A stretch of DNA of 64,000 nt from Streptomyces abikoensis (GTDB lineage: Bacteria; Actinomycetota; Actinomycetes; Streptomycetales; Streptomycetaceae), in the NCBI RefSeq assembly GCF_014648775.1, contig NZ_BMRT01000001.1, positions 868,001 to 932,000 of the forward strand, in the 5' to 3' direction. Positions 16,569 through 24,473 of this stretch are shown piece after piece. Position 1 is the stretch's first letter. Each line of letters starts with the position of its first letter. A program made the translations under genes and the position numbers. Below the pieces are notes generated by a model. It searched no databases. It saw nothing but the letters and a program-made list of their open reading frames with translations, and was not told the DNA's origin.

Positions 16569-17321
16569 ATGGAGCCCGCACTGCAGCTTGTGATCGACGG
16601 ACCCGTCGCCACCGTCCGGATCGTCAACCCCGCCAAACGGAACGCCATGACCACCGGGATGTGGAAGGACCTGCCCGGGCTCCTCGCGCGCTGCGCCGCC
16701 GACCCGGCGGTCCGGGTGCTGGTGCTGACCGGCGAGGGCGGGACGTTCTGCGCGGGCGCGGACATCGCCACGCTGGCCGCCGACGGCGGCGTGGGCTCGC
16801 GGGATCTGGCGGTGGCGGCGGAGGAGGCGCTGGCGGCGTTCCCCAAGCCGACGATCGCGGCCGTGCGCGGCCACTGCGTCGGCGGCGGCTGCCAGCTCGC
16901 GGTCGCCTGCGACCTGCGCTTCGCTGCGGAAGGGGCGTCCTTCGGGGTCACCCCTGCGCGGCTGGGCATCGTCTACCCGGCGTCCACCACGCGGCGGCTG
17001 GTGGAGCTGGTGGGCCCGGCGACCGCCAAGTACTTGTTGTTCTCCGCCGAGCTGATCGACACCGAGCGGGCCCTGCGCACCGGGCTGGTGGACGAGGTGT
17101 GGCCGGCGGACGCGCTCGACGGCAGGGTGGCGGAGTTCGCGGCGACGCTGGCGGCGCGTTCGCAGCTGACGCAGGCGGCGGCCAAGGAGTTCGCCTCGTC
17201 CCCGGTCACGGCGGACCGCGTGGCCCACTGGGCCGCGCGGGAACGCGGCAGCGGCGACACCGCCGAGGGTGTCGCCGCGTTCCTGGAACGGCGGGCGCCG
17301 CTCTTCGACTGGACGGTCTGA
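16569..17321 (+). CDS. Enoyl-CoA hydratase/isomerase family protein lacking the hydratase glutamates
   Basis: Crotonase-fold protein of 250 residues. The CoA-binding and oxyanion-hole segments are present (TFCAGADI and RGHCVGGGCQLA). The two catalytic glutamates of classical enoyl-CoA hydratases are replaced: Gln109 in GGGCQLA, and Pro129 in FGVTPARLG, exactly 20 residues apart as in the rat enzyme (E144/E164). It is therefore unlikely to be a simple hydratase and may be an isomerase or other crotonase-type enzyme. It is a single gene, divergent from the RsbW-like gene across a 29-bp gap; no partner is adjacent. Confidence 0.85.
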   Translation: MEPALQLVIDGPVATVRIVNPAKRNAMTTGMWKDLPGLLARCAADPAVRVLVLTGEGGTFCAGADIATLAADGGVGSRDLAVAAEEALAAFPKPTIAAVRGHCVGGGCQLAVACDLRFAAEGASFGVTPARLGIVYPASTTRRLVELVGPATAKYLLFSAELIDTERALRTGLVDEVWPADALDGRVAEFAATLAARSQLTQAAAKEFASSPVTADRVAHWAARERGSGDTAEGVAAFLERRAPLFDWTV

Positions 17322-17345
17322 GCACCCCGCTCTGGGTGCCCCCAT

Positions 17346-17460
17346 AGGGGCGCGGGGAACTGCGCGATCAGCCACGGACGGCCCGCAGCGGCCCGACTGC
17401 CCTCGCACCGTATCCAACAGCAGGCCGGTGGGGGCTTGTCGCGCAGTTCCCCGCGCCCCT
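17346..17460. repeat. Long-spaced 22-bp inverted repeat between convergent genes
   Basis: A perfect inverted repeat, AGGGGCGCGGGGAACTGC and four more bases at 17346-17367, recurs reversed at 17439-17460 with about 71 bp between. It occupies the gap between the crotonase gene and the convergent DJ-1 gene and would form a large hairpin. From memory, this GGGGCGCGGGGAACTGCGCGA sequence is a dispersed intergenic element in many Streptomyces genomes. It may end transcription from both sides. Confidence 0.8.
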
Positions 17461-17476
17461 TACGGGGCCTGTCGGC

Positions 17477-18106
17477 CTAGCGCGGGACGTACGCCGCGCG
17501 CCACTCCGCGACGATGTCGGCGGGGGCCTTCTCCGGCGAGCCCGCGTCGTACGGCGGCTGCGGGTCGTACTCGATCATCAGCTGGACGGTCTGGGCCGTC
17601 CGGTCGCCCGCGATCCGGCCGAGGAGGGCGAGGCCCATGTCGATGCCCGAGGAGACCCCGGCGGCGGTGACGTACTTGCCGTCGAAGACGACCCGCTGTC
17701 CCGTCGGCTCGGCGCCCAGGGAGCGCAGCTGCTCCAGGTGGAGCCAGTGCGAGGTGGCCGGGCGGCCCGTCAGCAGCCCGGCGGAGGCCAGGATCACGGA
17801 GCCGGTGCACACCGACGTCGTCCAGGTCGTGTGGCGGTCCACGGCCGTCAGCCAGTCCCGCACGGGGCCGGGATCGAGCGGCAGGAACCGGTCCGGACCG
17901 CCGGGGACGACGACGATGTCGGGGCGGGGCACGTCCGCGAGGGAGCGCTCGGCGACGAGCGTGAGGTTGCCGCTCTCGTTGGGCACCGGGCCGGGCCGCT
18001 CGGCCACGAAGACGGTCTCCGCGCCCGGGAGGCGGCTGAGGGTGTCGTACGGGCCCACGGCGTCAAGTGCGGTGAAACCGGGATAAAGCAGGATGGCGAT
18101 CTGCAT
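17477..18106 (-). CDS. DJ-1/PfpI family protein
   Basis: Class I glutamine-amidotransferase-like fold of 209 residues. The nucleophile elbow is TSVCTGSVILA, with an upstream acidic residue in the LDAVGPYDTLS segment as in isonitrile hydratase-like and GlxA N-terminal domains. No HTH domain follows, unlike its neighbour. The ATG at 18106 has AGAAGG 8 bases upstream; an upstream ATG at 18124 is weaker. It is transcribed after the GlxA-like regulator gene with a 45-bp gap, so the two probably form one unit. Substrate unknown. Confidence 0.82.
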   Translation of the reverse strand: MQIAILLYPGFTALDAVGPYDTLSRLPGAETVFVAERPGPVPNESGNLTLVAERSLADVPRPDIVVVPGGPDRFLPLDPGPVRDWLTAVDRHTTWTTSVCTGSVILASAGLLTGRPATSHWLHLEQLRSLGAEPTGQRVVFDGKYVTAAGVSSGIDMGLALLGRIAGDRTAQTVQLMIEYDPQPPYDAGSPEKAPADIVAEWRAAYVPR

Positions 18107-18151
18107 GGCAAAGCCTTCTCTCATGCTTGAAGGAAAATTGAAAGGAAGCGG

Positions 18152-19141
18152 TCAGACCGCAATCGGCTGAACCGCCGTCATGGGCCGGAAGCGCCGCCGG
18201 TATTCGGCCGGAGCCGCGCCCAGGGCCCGGACGAAGGCCCGCCGCATCGCCTCGGGCGTGCCGTAGCCACAGGCGCGGGAGACCTCCTCCACGCCCTGCC
18301 CGGTGTCCTCCAGCAGCCGCCGCGCGGCCTCCAGGCGCACCAGGTCGACATAGCGCCCCGGTGTCATCCCCACCTCGTCCCGGAAGGCCCGGGCGAAGTG
18401 CCGGGGCGACAGGCCCGCGCGGTCCGCGAGCGCGTCCACCGACAGGTCGGCGCGGAGGTGCTCGACGATCCAGTGCTGGATGTCGCGCAGCGTCGGGCGC
18501 CCGGCCGTCTGGGCGGCGAGCGGGACGCTGAACTGCCGCTGGTTGCCGGGCCGCCGGAGGAAGACGACCAGGTGGCGGGCGATGGTGAGGGCCACCTGCC
18601 GGCCGTGGTCCTCCTCGACGACGGCGAGCGCCAGATCGATGCCCGCCGTCACGCCGGCCGACGTGGCGACGCGGCCGTCGCGCACGAAGATGGGCTCGGG
18701 GTCCAGCAGCACGTCCGGGAAGCGCTCGGTGAACCGGTCGCAGTACGCCCAGTGGGTGGTGGCGCGCCGGCCGTCGAGCAGCCCGGCGGCGGCGACCAGG
18801 AACGCGCCGGTGCAGACGGAGAGCAGCCGCCCGGCCCGGGGGCCGTTGACGCGCAGCCAGGACACGATCCGGGGATCGGGCTCCAGGGCGCCCTCCCCGC
18901 CGGGGACGACGAGCAGGTCGGGCACGGCGCAGTCGGCGAGGGCCGCGTCGGGGGCGAGCCGCAGCCCGCTCGTGCTGCGGACCGGCGCGCCGTCGATCGT
19001 CGCGGTGCGCACCTCGTAGCCGCCCTCCGCGCCGCGCTCGGGCCGCACTCCGGCGAACACCTCGTGGGGGCCGGTGACATCGAGGGGCTGGATCCCCTCG
19101 AAGAGGACGATCAGCACCGTGCGGGTTCTCATGGCCTCCAT
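18152..19141 (-). CDS. GlxA-family transcriptional regulator (DJ-1 domain plus AraC HTH)
   Basis: DNA-binding regulator of 329 residues. Residues 1-190 form a DJ-1/PfpI-like domain with the cysteine in LLSVCTGAFLVAAAGLLDG. Residues about 220-320 form an AraC-type double helix-turn-helix (LSVDALADRAGLSPRHFARA and VSRACGYGTPEAMRRAF). The ATG at 19141 has GGGAGGA about 8 bases upstream; a second ATG three codons later is possible. It is divergent from the SCO6745-like gene and shares a 116-bp promoter region with a GTACGTAC palindrome. It likely controls the DJ-1 protein gene downstream. Confidence 0.88.
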   Translation of the reverse strand: MEAMRTRTVLIVLFEGIQPLDVTGPHEVFAGVRPERGAEGGYEVRTATIDGAPVRSTSGLRLAPDAALADCAVPDLLVVPGGEGALEPDPRIVSWLRVNGPRAGRLLSVCTGAFLVAAAGLLDGRRATTHWAYCDRFTERFPDVLLDPEPIFVRDGRVATSAGVTAGIDLALAVVEEDHGRQVALTIARHLVVFLRRPGNQRQFSVPLAAQTAGRPTLRDIQHWIVEHLRADLSVDALADRAGLSPRHFARAFRDEVGMTPGRYVDLVRLEAARRLLEDTGQGVEEVSRACGYGTPEAMRRAFVRALGAAPAEYRRRFRPMTAVQPIAV

Positions 19142-19227
19142 GCTGGCCGTCCTCCCGTCATGGCCGCAATGACGGGTTCCCCACCTTTCCTGCCATCGGT
19201 GGCGGCTGTGACCTTCATCCTTTCCTT

Positions 19228-19254
19228 CCGTACCAACCAGTACGTACGGTACGG
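19228..19254. promoter_or_regulatory. Palindrome just upstream of the SCO6745-like gene
   Basis: CCGTAC at 19228-19233, GTACGTAC at 19240-19247 and GTACGG at 19244-19249 and 19249-19254 give overlapping dyads only 4 bases before the plus-strand ATG. The placement suggests a repressor site, possibly for the divergent GlxA-type regulator. Binding is inference. Confidence 0.35.
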
Positions 19255-19257
19255 GAC

Positions 19258-20124
19258 ATGACTTCTCTGCCCGCCGGCGCCGCCCGCCGCTGCCACGCGT
19301 TCCTCAACCCCTACCACTCGGCCCAGTACTTCTCCCCGGAGATCCAGCGGGAGGTGGGCGCCCTCGGCATCGGCGGCACCGAGAGCTTCGGCGCCGTCTA
19401 TCTGGCGGGACGCGCCGCCGCCTTCGGCCGGGTCGGGCCGGGCGTGGTGACGGCCTCGTTCTTCAGCTTCAGCCACGAGCTGATCTCCCGGCACCTCCCC
19501 GCCGTCTGGGACATCGCCTCCCCCGAGGACGTCCTGGCCGCGCGGCTGCGCGCCGCCGACGCCCTGCTGCGGCGGCTGCTCGGCGAGGAGACCGTGGCCT
19601 CCGCCGAGATGGCCGAGGCCGCCGAGCTCGCGCTGCGGGCCACCGAGGCCTGCGACCGGTCCATGCGCACCCTGTACGCGGCCCACGCCGACCTGCCCGT
19701 GCCGGACGCCCCGCACCTGGCGCTGTGGCACGCCACCACGCTGCTGCGCGAGTACCGCGGCGACGGCCACCTGATGGTCCTCGTCCAGGCCGGCATCGAC
19801 CCGATCGAGGCGGTCCTGACCCACTCCGCCACCGGCAAGGGCATGTCCCACAAGTGGCTGCTGCGCACGCGCGGCTGGAGCGAGGACGACCTGGCCGCCG
19901 GCCGGGAGCGGCTGCTGGACCGCGGGCTGCTGAACACGGACGGCACGCTGACGCGGGCCGGCGTCGACCTGCGCGAGGAGCTGGAGGACGCGACGGACCG
20001 CCTGGACCGCGCCCCCTACGAGCACCTGGGCGCCGCCGGTGTCGCGCGGCTGACCGAGCTGGCCCAGCGCTACACCACGACCCTGGTGGAGGGCGGCGCC
20101 TTCCCGTCCGACCTGCGGGGATAA
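19258..20124 (+). CDS. SCO6745-family protein of unknown function
   Basis: A 288-residue soluble protein, largely alpha-helical, beginning RRCHAFLNPYHSAQYFSPE. It resembles the actinobacterial SCO6745 family as I remember it. The C-terminal half contains THSATGKGMSHKWLLRTRGWSEDDL and then a winged-helix-like stretch (RLLDRGLLNTDGTLTRAGVDLREELED), the layout of a MarR-like winged helix. No catalytic motif is recognised. The ATG lies immediately after the palindromic region shared with the GlxA-like gene. It may be a ligand-responsive regulator; function unknown. Confidence 0.7.
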   Translation: MTSLPAGAARRCHAFLNPYHSAQYFSPEIQREVGALGIGGTESFGAVYLAGRAAAFGRVGPGVVTASFFSFSHELISRHLPAVWDIASPEDVLAARLRAADALLRRLLGEETVASAEMAEAAELALRATEACDRSMRTLYAAHADLPVPDAPHLALWHATTLLREYRGDGHLMVLVQAGIDPIEAVLTHSATGKGMSHKWLLRTRGWSEDDLAAGRERLLDRGLLNTDGTLTRAGVDLREELEDATDRLDRAPYEHLGAAGVARLTELAQRYTTTLVEGGAFPSDLRG

Positions 20125-20219
20125 CCGGCCAGCGAGCTCTGTCAGCGGTACCTGCCACAATGCAGATCGCGGCTCAGCGCGGCGGAACCGCCGCGGAACA
20201 GGGAAAGCGGAGCGTGATC

Positions 20220-22589
20220 GTGACGACGTCGACGTCGATCGAAGGCAGGATCGCCGAGGAGCTCGGCGTGCGGGAGCGGCAGGTGCGGGCCGCCGTCGAA
20301 TTGCTCGACGGCGGGTCCACCGTGCCGTTCGTCGCGCGCTACCGCAAGGAGGCGACCGGGGCGCTCGACGACGCGCAGCTGCGCACGCTGGAGGAGCGGC
20401 TGCGCTATCTGCGGGAGCTGGAGGACCGCCGGGCGGCGGTCCTCGAGTCCGTGCGGTCGCAGGGCAAGCTGGACGAGGCGCTGGAGGCCCGGATCCGCGA
20501 GGCCGACTCCAAGGCCCGCCTGGAGGACATCTACCTCCCGTTCAAGCCCAAGCGGCGCACCAAGGCGCAGATCGCCCGCGAGGCCGGGCTGGAGCCGCTG
20601 GCCGACGGCCTGCTGCGCGACCCGGGCACCGACCCGGTGGCGGCGGCCGCCGCGTTCGTCGACGGGGACAAGGGCGTCGCGGACGCCGCCGCCGCGCTGG
20701 AGGGCGCCCGCGCCATCCTCACCGAGCGGTTCGGCGAGGACGCCGACCTGATCGGCGAACTGCGCGAGCGCATGTGGTCGCGCGGGCGGGTGGCCGCGAA
20801 GGTGCGCGAGGGCAAGGAGGAGGCGGGCGCGAAGTTCGCCGACTACTTCGACTTCGCCGAGCCCTTCACCGAGCTCCCCTCGCACCGGGTGCTGGCGATG
20901 CTGCGCGGCGAGAAGGAGGACGTCCTCGAGCTCACCCTGGAGCCGCGGGCGCCGGAGGAGTCCACCGAGGGCCCCAGCGCCTACGAGCAGATGATCGCCC
21001 GGCGCTTCGGGATCGCCGACCGGGGCCGTCCGGCGGACAAGTGGCTGGGCGACACCGTGCGCTGGGCCTGGCGCACCCGGATCGTGACGCACCTGGGCAT
21101 CGACCTGCGGACGCGGCTGCGCCAGGCCGCCGAGGACGAGGCCGTCCGCGTCTTCGCGGCGAACCTGCGCGATCTGCTGCTCGCCGCCCCGGCCGGCACG
21201 CGCGCCACGATGGGCCTGGACCCGGGCTTCCGCACGGGCGTGAAGGTCGCCGTCGTGGACGCGACCGGCAAGGTCTCCGCGACGGAGACCATCTACCCCC
21301 ACGTCCCGCAGAACAAGTGGGACGCCTCGCTGGCCACCCTGGCCCGGCTCGCCCGCGAGCACGGCGTGGAGCTCGTCGCGATCGGCAACGGCACGGCCTC
21401 CCGCGAGACCGACAAGCTGGCGGCCGATCTGATCGCCCGTCACCCCGAGCTGGGGCTGACGAAGGTGATGGTCTCCGAGGCCGGCGCCTCGGTCTACTCC
21501 GCGTCCGCGTTCGCCTCGCAGGAGCTGCCCGGCATGGACGTCTCCCTGCGCGGCGCGGTCTCCATCGCCCGCCGGCTCCAGGACCCGCTCGCCGAGCTGG
21601 TGAAGATCGACCCGAAGTCGATCGGCGTCGGCCAGTACCAGCACGACCTGTCCGAGGTGAAGCTGTCCCGCTCGCTGGACGCGGTCGTCGAGGACTGCGT
21701 CAACGGCGTCGGCGTCGACGTCAACACCGCCTCGGCGCCGCTGCTCTCCCGGGTCTCCGGCGTCAGCTCCGGCCTCGCCGAGAACATCGTCGCCCACCGC
21801 GACGCCAACGGCCCCTTCCGCTCCCGCAAGGCCCTCAAGGACGTGGCCCGGCTGGGCCCCAAGGCGTACGAGCAGTGCGCCGGCTTCCTCCGCATCCGCG
21901 GCGGCGACGACCCGCTGGACGCCTCCAGCGTCCACCCCGAGGCGTACCCCGTGGTGCGGTCCATGGTGAAGGCGACGGGCGGTGACGTCGCCGCGCTCAT
22001 CGGCAACACGGCGGCGCTGCGCGCGCTGCGTCCCGAGGACTTCGTGAACGACTCCTTCGGCCTGCCGACCGTGACGGACATCCTGCGCGAGTTGGAGAAG
22101 CCGGGCCGCGACCCGCGGCCCGCGTTCCGGACGGCGGCCTTCAAGGAGGGCGTGGAGAAGATCGGCGACCTGACGCCGGGGATGCTGCTGGAGGGCGTCG
22201 TCACCAACGTCGCGGCCTTCGGCGCCTTCGTGGACGTGGGCGTCCACCAGGACGGCCTGGTGCACGTGTCGGCGATGTCGAAGACGTTCGTGAAGGACCC
22301 GCGCGACGTGGTCAAGCCCGGCGACATCGTGCGGGTGAAGGTGATGGACGTCGACATCCCGCGCAAGCGGATCTCGCTGACGCTCCGTCTGGACGACGAG
22401 GCGTCGCCGGCCCGCGCCGGCGGCGGCGAGCGCCGCGAGCGCGCGGAGCGCGGCGAGCGCGGGAGCGCTCCGCGCCGGGGCGGAGCCCCGCGCCCCCGCC
22501 GGGCGGAGGGCGGCCGACAGGCCGCCGCTCCGGCGGCGGACGGGGCGATGGCCGATGCGCTGCGGCGGGCAGGGCTGCTGGGCCGGTAG
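20220..22589 (+). CDS. tex: Tex-family RNA-binding transcription accessory protein
   Basis: Tex homologue of 789 residues. The N-terminal helical region (RQVRAAVELLDGGSTVPFVA) is followed by the YqgF/RNase H-like domain starting at MGLDPGFRTGVKVAVVDA (residue 331), helix-hairpin-helix repeats (VDVNTASAPLLSRVSGVSSG), and an S1 RNA-binding domain from about residue 653 (LLEGVVTNVAAFGAFVDVG). The last 60 residues are an Arg/Gly/Ala-rich tail, and the DNA for this tail contains a strong inverted repeat that may end transcription inside the gene. GTG at 20220 is chosen by homology and a GGAG site; an in-frame ATG exists at 20160. It converges on the ABC permease gene with a 10-bp gap. Confidence 0.93.
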   Translation: MTTSTSIEGRIAEELGVRERQVRAAVELLDGGSTVPFVARYRKEATGALDDAQLRTLEERLRYLRELEDRRAAVLESVRSQGKLDEALEARIREADSKARLEDIYLPFKPKRRTKAQIAREAGLEPLADGLLRDPGTDPVAAAAAFVDGDKGVADAAAALEGARAILTERFGEDADLIGELRERMWSRGRVAAKVREGKEEAGAKFADYFDFAEPFTELPSHRVLAMLRGEKEDVLELTLEPRAPEESTEGPSAYEQMIARRFGIADRGRPADKWLGDTVRWAWRTRIVTHLGIDLRTRLRQAAEDEAVRVFAANLRDLLLAAPAGTRATMGLDPGFRTGVKVAVVDATGKVSATETIYPHVPQNKWDASLATLARLAREHGVELVAIGNGTASRETDKLAADLIARHPELGLTKVMVSEAGASVYSASAFASQELPGMDVSLRGAVSIARRLQDPLAELVKIDPKSIGVGQYQHDLSEVKLSRSLDAVVEDCVNGVGVDVNTASAPLLSRVSGVSSGLAENIVAHRDANGPFRSRKALKDVARLGPKAYEQCAGFLRIRGGDDPLDASSVHPEAYPVVRSMVKATGGDVAALIGNTAALRALRPEDFVNDSFGLPTVTDILRELEKPGRDPRPAFRTAAFKEGVEKIGDLTPGMLLEGVVTNVAAFGAFVDVGVHQDGLVHVSAMSKTFVKDPRDVVKPGDIVRVKVMDVDIPRKRISLTLRLDDEASPARAGGGERRERAERGERGSAPRRGGAPRPRRAEGGRQAAAPAADGAMADALRRAGLLGR

Positions 22590-22599
22590 CGGGGCGCGC

Positions 22600-23424
22600 T
22601 CACACGTCGCGGCGCCTCACCACCAGCACGGCGAGCGCGACCGTGAGCAGCGGCCAGAGCGCGTAGACGATCCAGGAGCCGGAGACCGTGGCGGTGTATG
22701 CCAGAGACGCGGGATCCGGCTCCCAGGTCTCGATCAGGCGCTTCCAGGCGGCCGAGACCAGCGCGTGTTTGACGTCCGCCGACCAGCGGTCGCTCTCCGC
22801 GAACATGGTGGGCAGCATCAGCAGGACGAAGACGCCGGTGACCATGGTCGCGGCGGCGTGCCGGAGGAGGACGCCGAGGCCCAGGCCGACCAGCGCGCAG
22901 ACCGGCGCCAGCAGCGCGGACGCCGCCACCGCCCGGAAGACCCCGGGGTGGGTGATCGGCACGGCCGCGTGCCGTCCGGCCAGGACGGCCTGGGAGACCA
23001 GGAAGGAGCCGAGGGAGGCGATCGTGCCGACCGCCGTCCACAGCACGGCGGTGACGGCGGCCTTGGCCAGCACCACCGAGCCGCGGGCGGGGACGGCCAC
23101 GGTGGTGACGCGGATCAGGCCGCTGCCGTACTCGCTCACCACGCCGAGGGCGCCCATGCTGCTCGCGATGAGTATCAGCGTCCAGTAGCCGGCCGGTGGA
23201 TAGGCGTCGTAGTGCCGGAAGCCGGCGGGGCCGGGGACCGTGGCGTCGTCCGTCATCGACGCCACGGCGGCGGAGCCGATGACGAACAGGACGGTGAGCG
23301 CGATCGTCCACGGCGTGGAGCGCAGGGACCGCGTCTTGATCCACTCGGCGGCGAACAGGTCGCGGGAACGGGCGGGCGGCCCGGCGACGGAAGTGGTCCG
23401 GGGAACGGGGGCGAGTGTCGTCAT
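22600..23424 (-). CDS. ABC-2 type transporter permease
   Basis: Membrane subunit of 274 residues with six hydrophobic segments (WTIALTVLFVIGSAAVASM, YWTLILIASSMGALGVV, LAKAAVTAVLWTAVGTIASL and others). The N-terminal AAEWIKTRSLRSTPWT is the usual amphipathic start of actinobacterial ABC-2 permeases. Its ATG overlaps the ATPase stop (ATGA), so the two are co-translated. The substrate is unknown; such pairs often export antimicrobial compounds or respond to cell-envelope stress. The adjacent divergent two-component system supports that idea but does not prove it. Confidence 0.87.
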   Translation of the reverse strand: MTTLAPVPRTTSVAGPPARSRDLFAAEWIKTRSLRSTPWTIALTVLFVIGSAAVASMTDDATVPGPAGFRHYDAYPPAGYWTLILIASSMGALGVVSEYGSGLIRVTTVAVPARGSVVLAKAAVTAVLWTAVGTIASLGSFLVSQAVLAGRHAAVPITHPGVFRAVAASALLAPVCALVGLGLGVLLRHAAATMVTGVFVLLMLPTMFAESDRWSADVKHALVSAAWKRLIETWEPDPASLAYTATVSGSWIVYALWPLLTVALAVLVVRRRDV

Positions 23425-24341
23425 CGGGCCTGTCCTGCCTGGTATTCGGTGCTGTCGGCGGTGAGTTCCATGAAGGCCGACTCCAGCGAGGCGGTGCGGG
23501 TGGTCAGTTCGTCCAGCCGGATTCCCTTCTCGAAGGCGAGTGCCCCGATCCGGTCCGCCGGGAGCCCGGTGACGACGAGCCTCTCCGTATCCGCCGATCC
23601 CTCCGGCTCGACCGAGGCGCCCGCCGCCGTCAGCGCGGCCGCCAGTTCCGCCGCTCGCGGCGTGCCCACCACGACGCCGCGCCGGGTGCCGCGCGCCGCG
23701 AAGTCCCGGAGCGGCTCGGCGGCGATGAGGCGGCCCCGGCCGATGACGACGAGATCGTCGGCGGTGTTCTCCATCTCCGACATCAGATGGCTGGAGAGGA
23801 ACACCGTGCGCCCCTCGGCGGCCAGGCGCCGGAAGAGCCGGCGTACCCAGAGCACGCCCTCCGGGTCCATGCCGTTGACCGGCTCGTCGAACATGAGCAC
23901 GGGCGGGTCGCCGAGGAGGGCGGTGGCGACTCCCAGCCGCTGTTTCATGCCGAGGGAGAAGCCGCCGATGCGGCGGTTCGCCGCCTCGGCCAGTCCCACC
24001 TCGTGCAGCACGTCGTCCACCCGTCGCCGTGGGATGCCGTTGCTCCGGGCCAGGGCGGACAGGTGGGCCACGGCGCTGCGGCCGCCGTGGACCTGCCCGG
24101 CGTCGAGGAGGGCTCCGACGTGCCGCAGCCCACGCGGGTGGCTGCGGAAGGGGACGCCGCCGACGGTGGCGGTGCCGGCGGTGGGCGCGTCCAGGCCGAG
24201 GATCATCCGCAGGGTGGTGGACTTGCCCGCTCCGTTGGGCCCGAGGAACCCGGTGACCCGGCCCGGCCGGACGGTGAAGGACAGCTGGTCGACGGCCGTC
24301 TTGCCGCCGTAGCGCTTGGTGAGCTCGTTGACTTCGATCAC
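23421..24341 (-). CDS. ABC transporter ATP-binding protein (drug-exporter type)
   Basis: ATPase of 306 residues that pairs with the permease encoded downstream. Walker A is GPNGAGKST near residue 34, the signature motif is IGGFSLGMKQRLGVA, Walker B is PPVLMFDEPVNGMD, and the switch histidine is in FLSSHLMSEME. The C-terminal region of about 90 residues (LVVTGLPADRIGALAF) is typical of BcrA/CcmA-like actinobacterial exporters. The GTG start lies 132 bp from the divergent histidine kinase gene, so this promoter region may be controlled by that two-component system. Confidence 0.9.
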   Translation of the reverse strand: MIEVNELTKRYGGKTAVDQLSFTVRPGRVTGFLGPNGAGKSTTLRMILGLDAPTAGTATVGGVPFRSHPRGLRHVGALLDAGQVHGGRSAVAHLSALARSNGIPRRRVDDVLHEVGLAEAANRRIGGFSLGMKQRLGVATALLGDPPVLMFDEPVNGMDPEGVLWVRRLFRRLAAEGRTVFLSSHLMSEMENTADDLVVIGRGRLIAAEPLRDFAARGTRRGVVVGTPRAAELAAALTAAGASVEPEGSADTERLVVTGLPADRIGALAFEKGIRLDELTTRTASLESAFMELTADSTEYQAGQAR

Positions 24342-24473
24342 GGCACCGAGACTGCCGGGAGGGCCTGCCTATCCGCATGGGGCCGTGGGCGGCAATCGTC
24401 CGCCGGGCACTGGCCCGTGGGCGTACGTCCCCGGGCTGACGCCGCGCGGGTGACGGCCGGTTAGTCTCGCGGC

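Noticed and set aside
20142..22265. A 707-codon open frame antisense to tex
   Set aside because: Same reason: composition artefact opposite a clear Tex gene; no ribosome site or domain.
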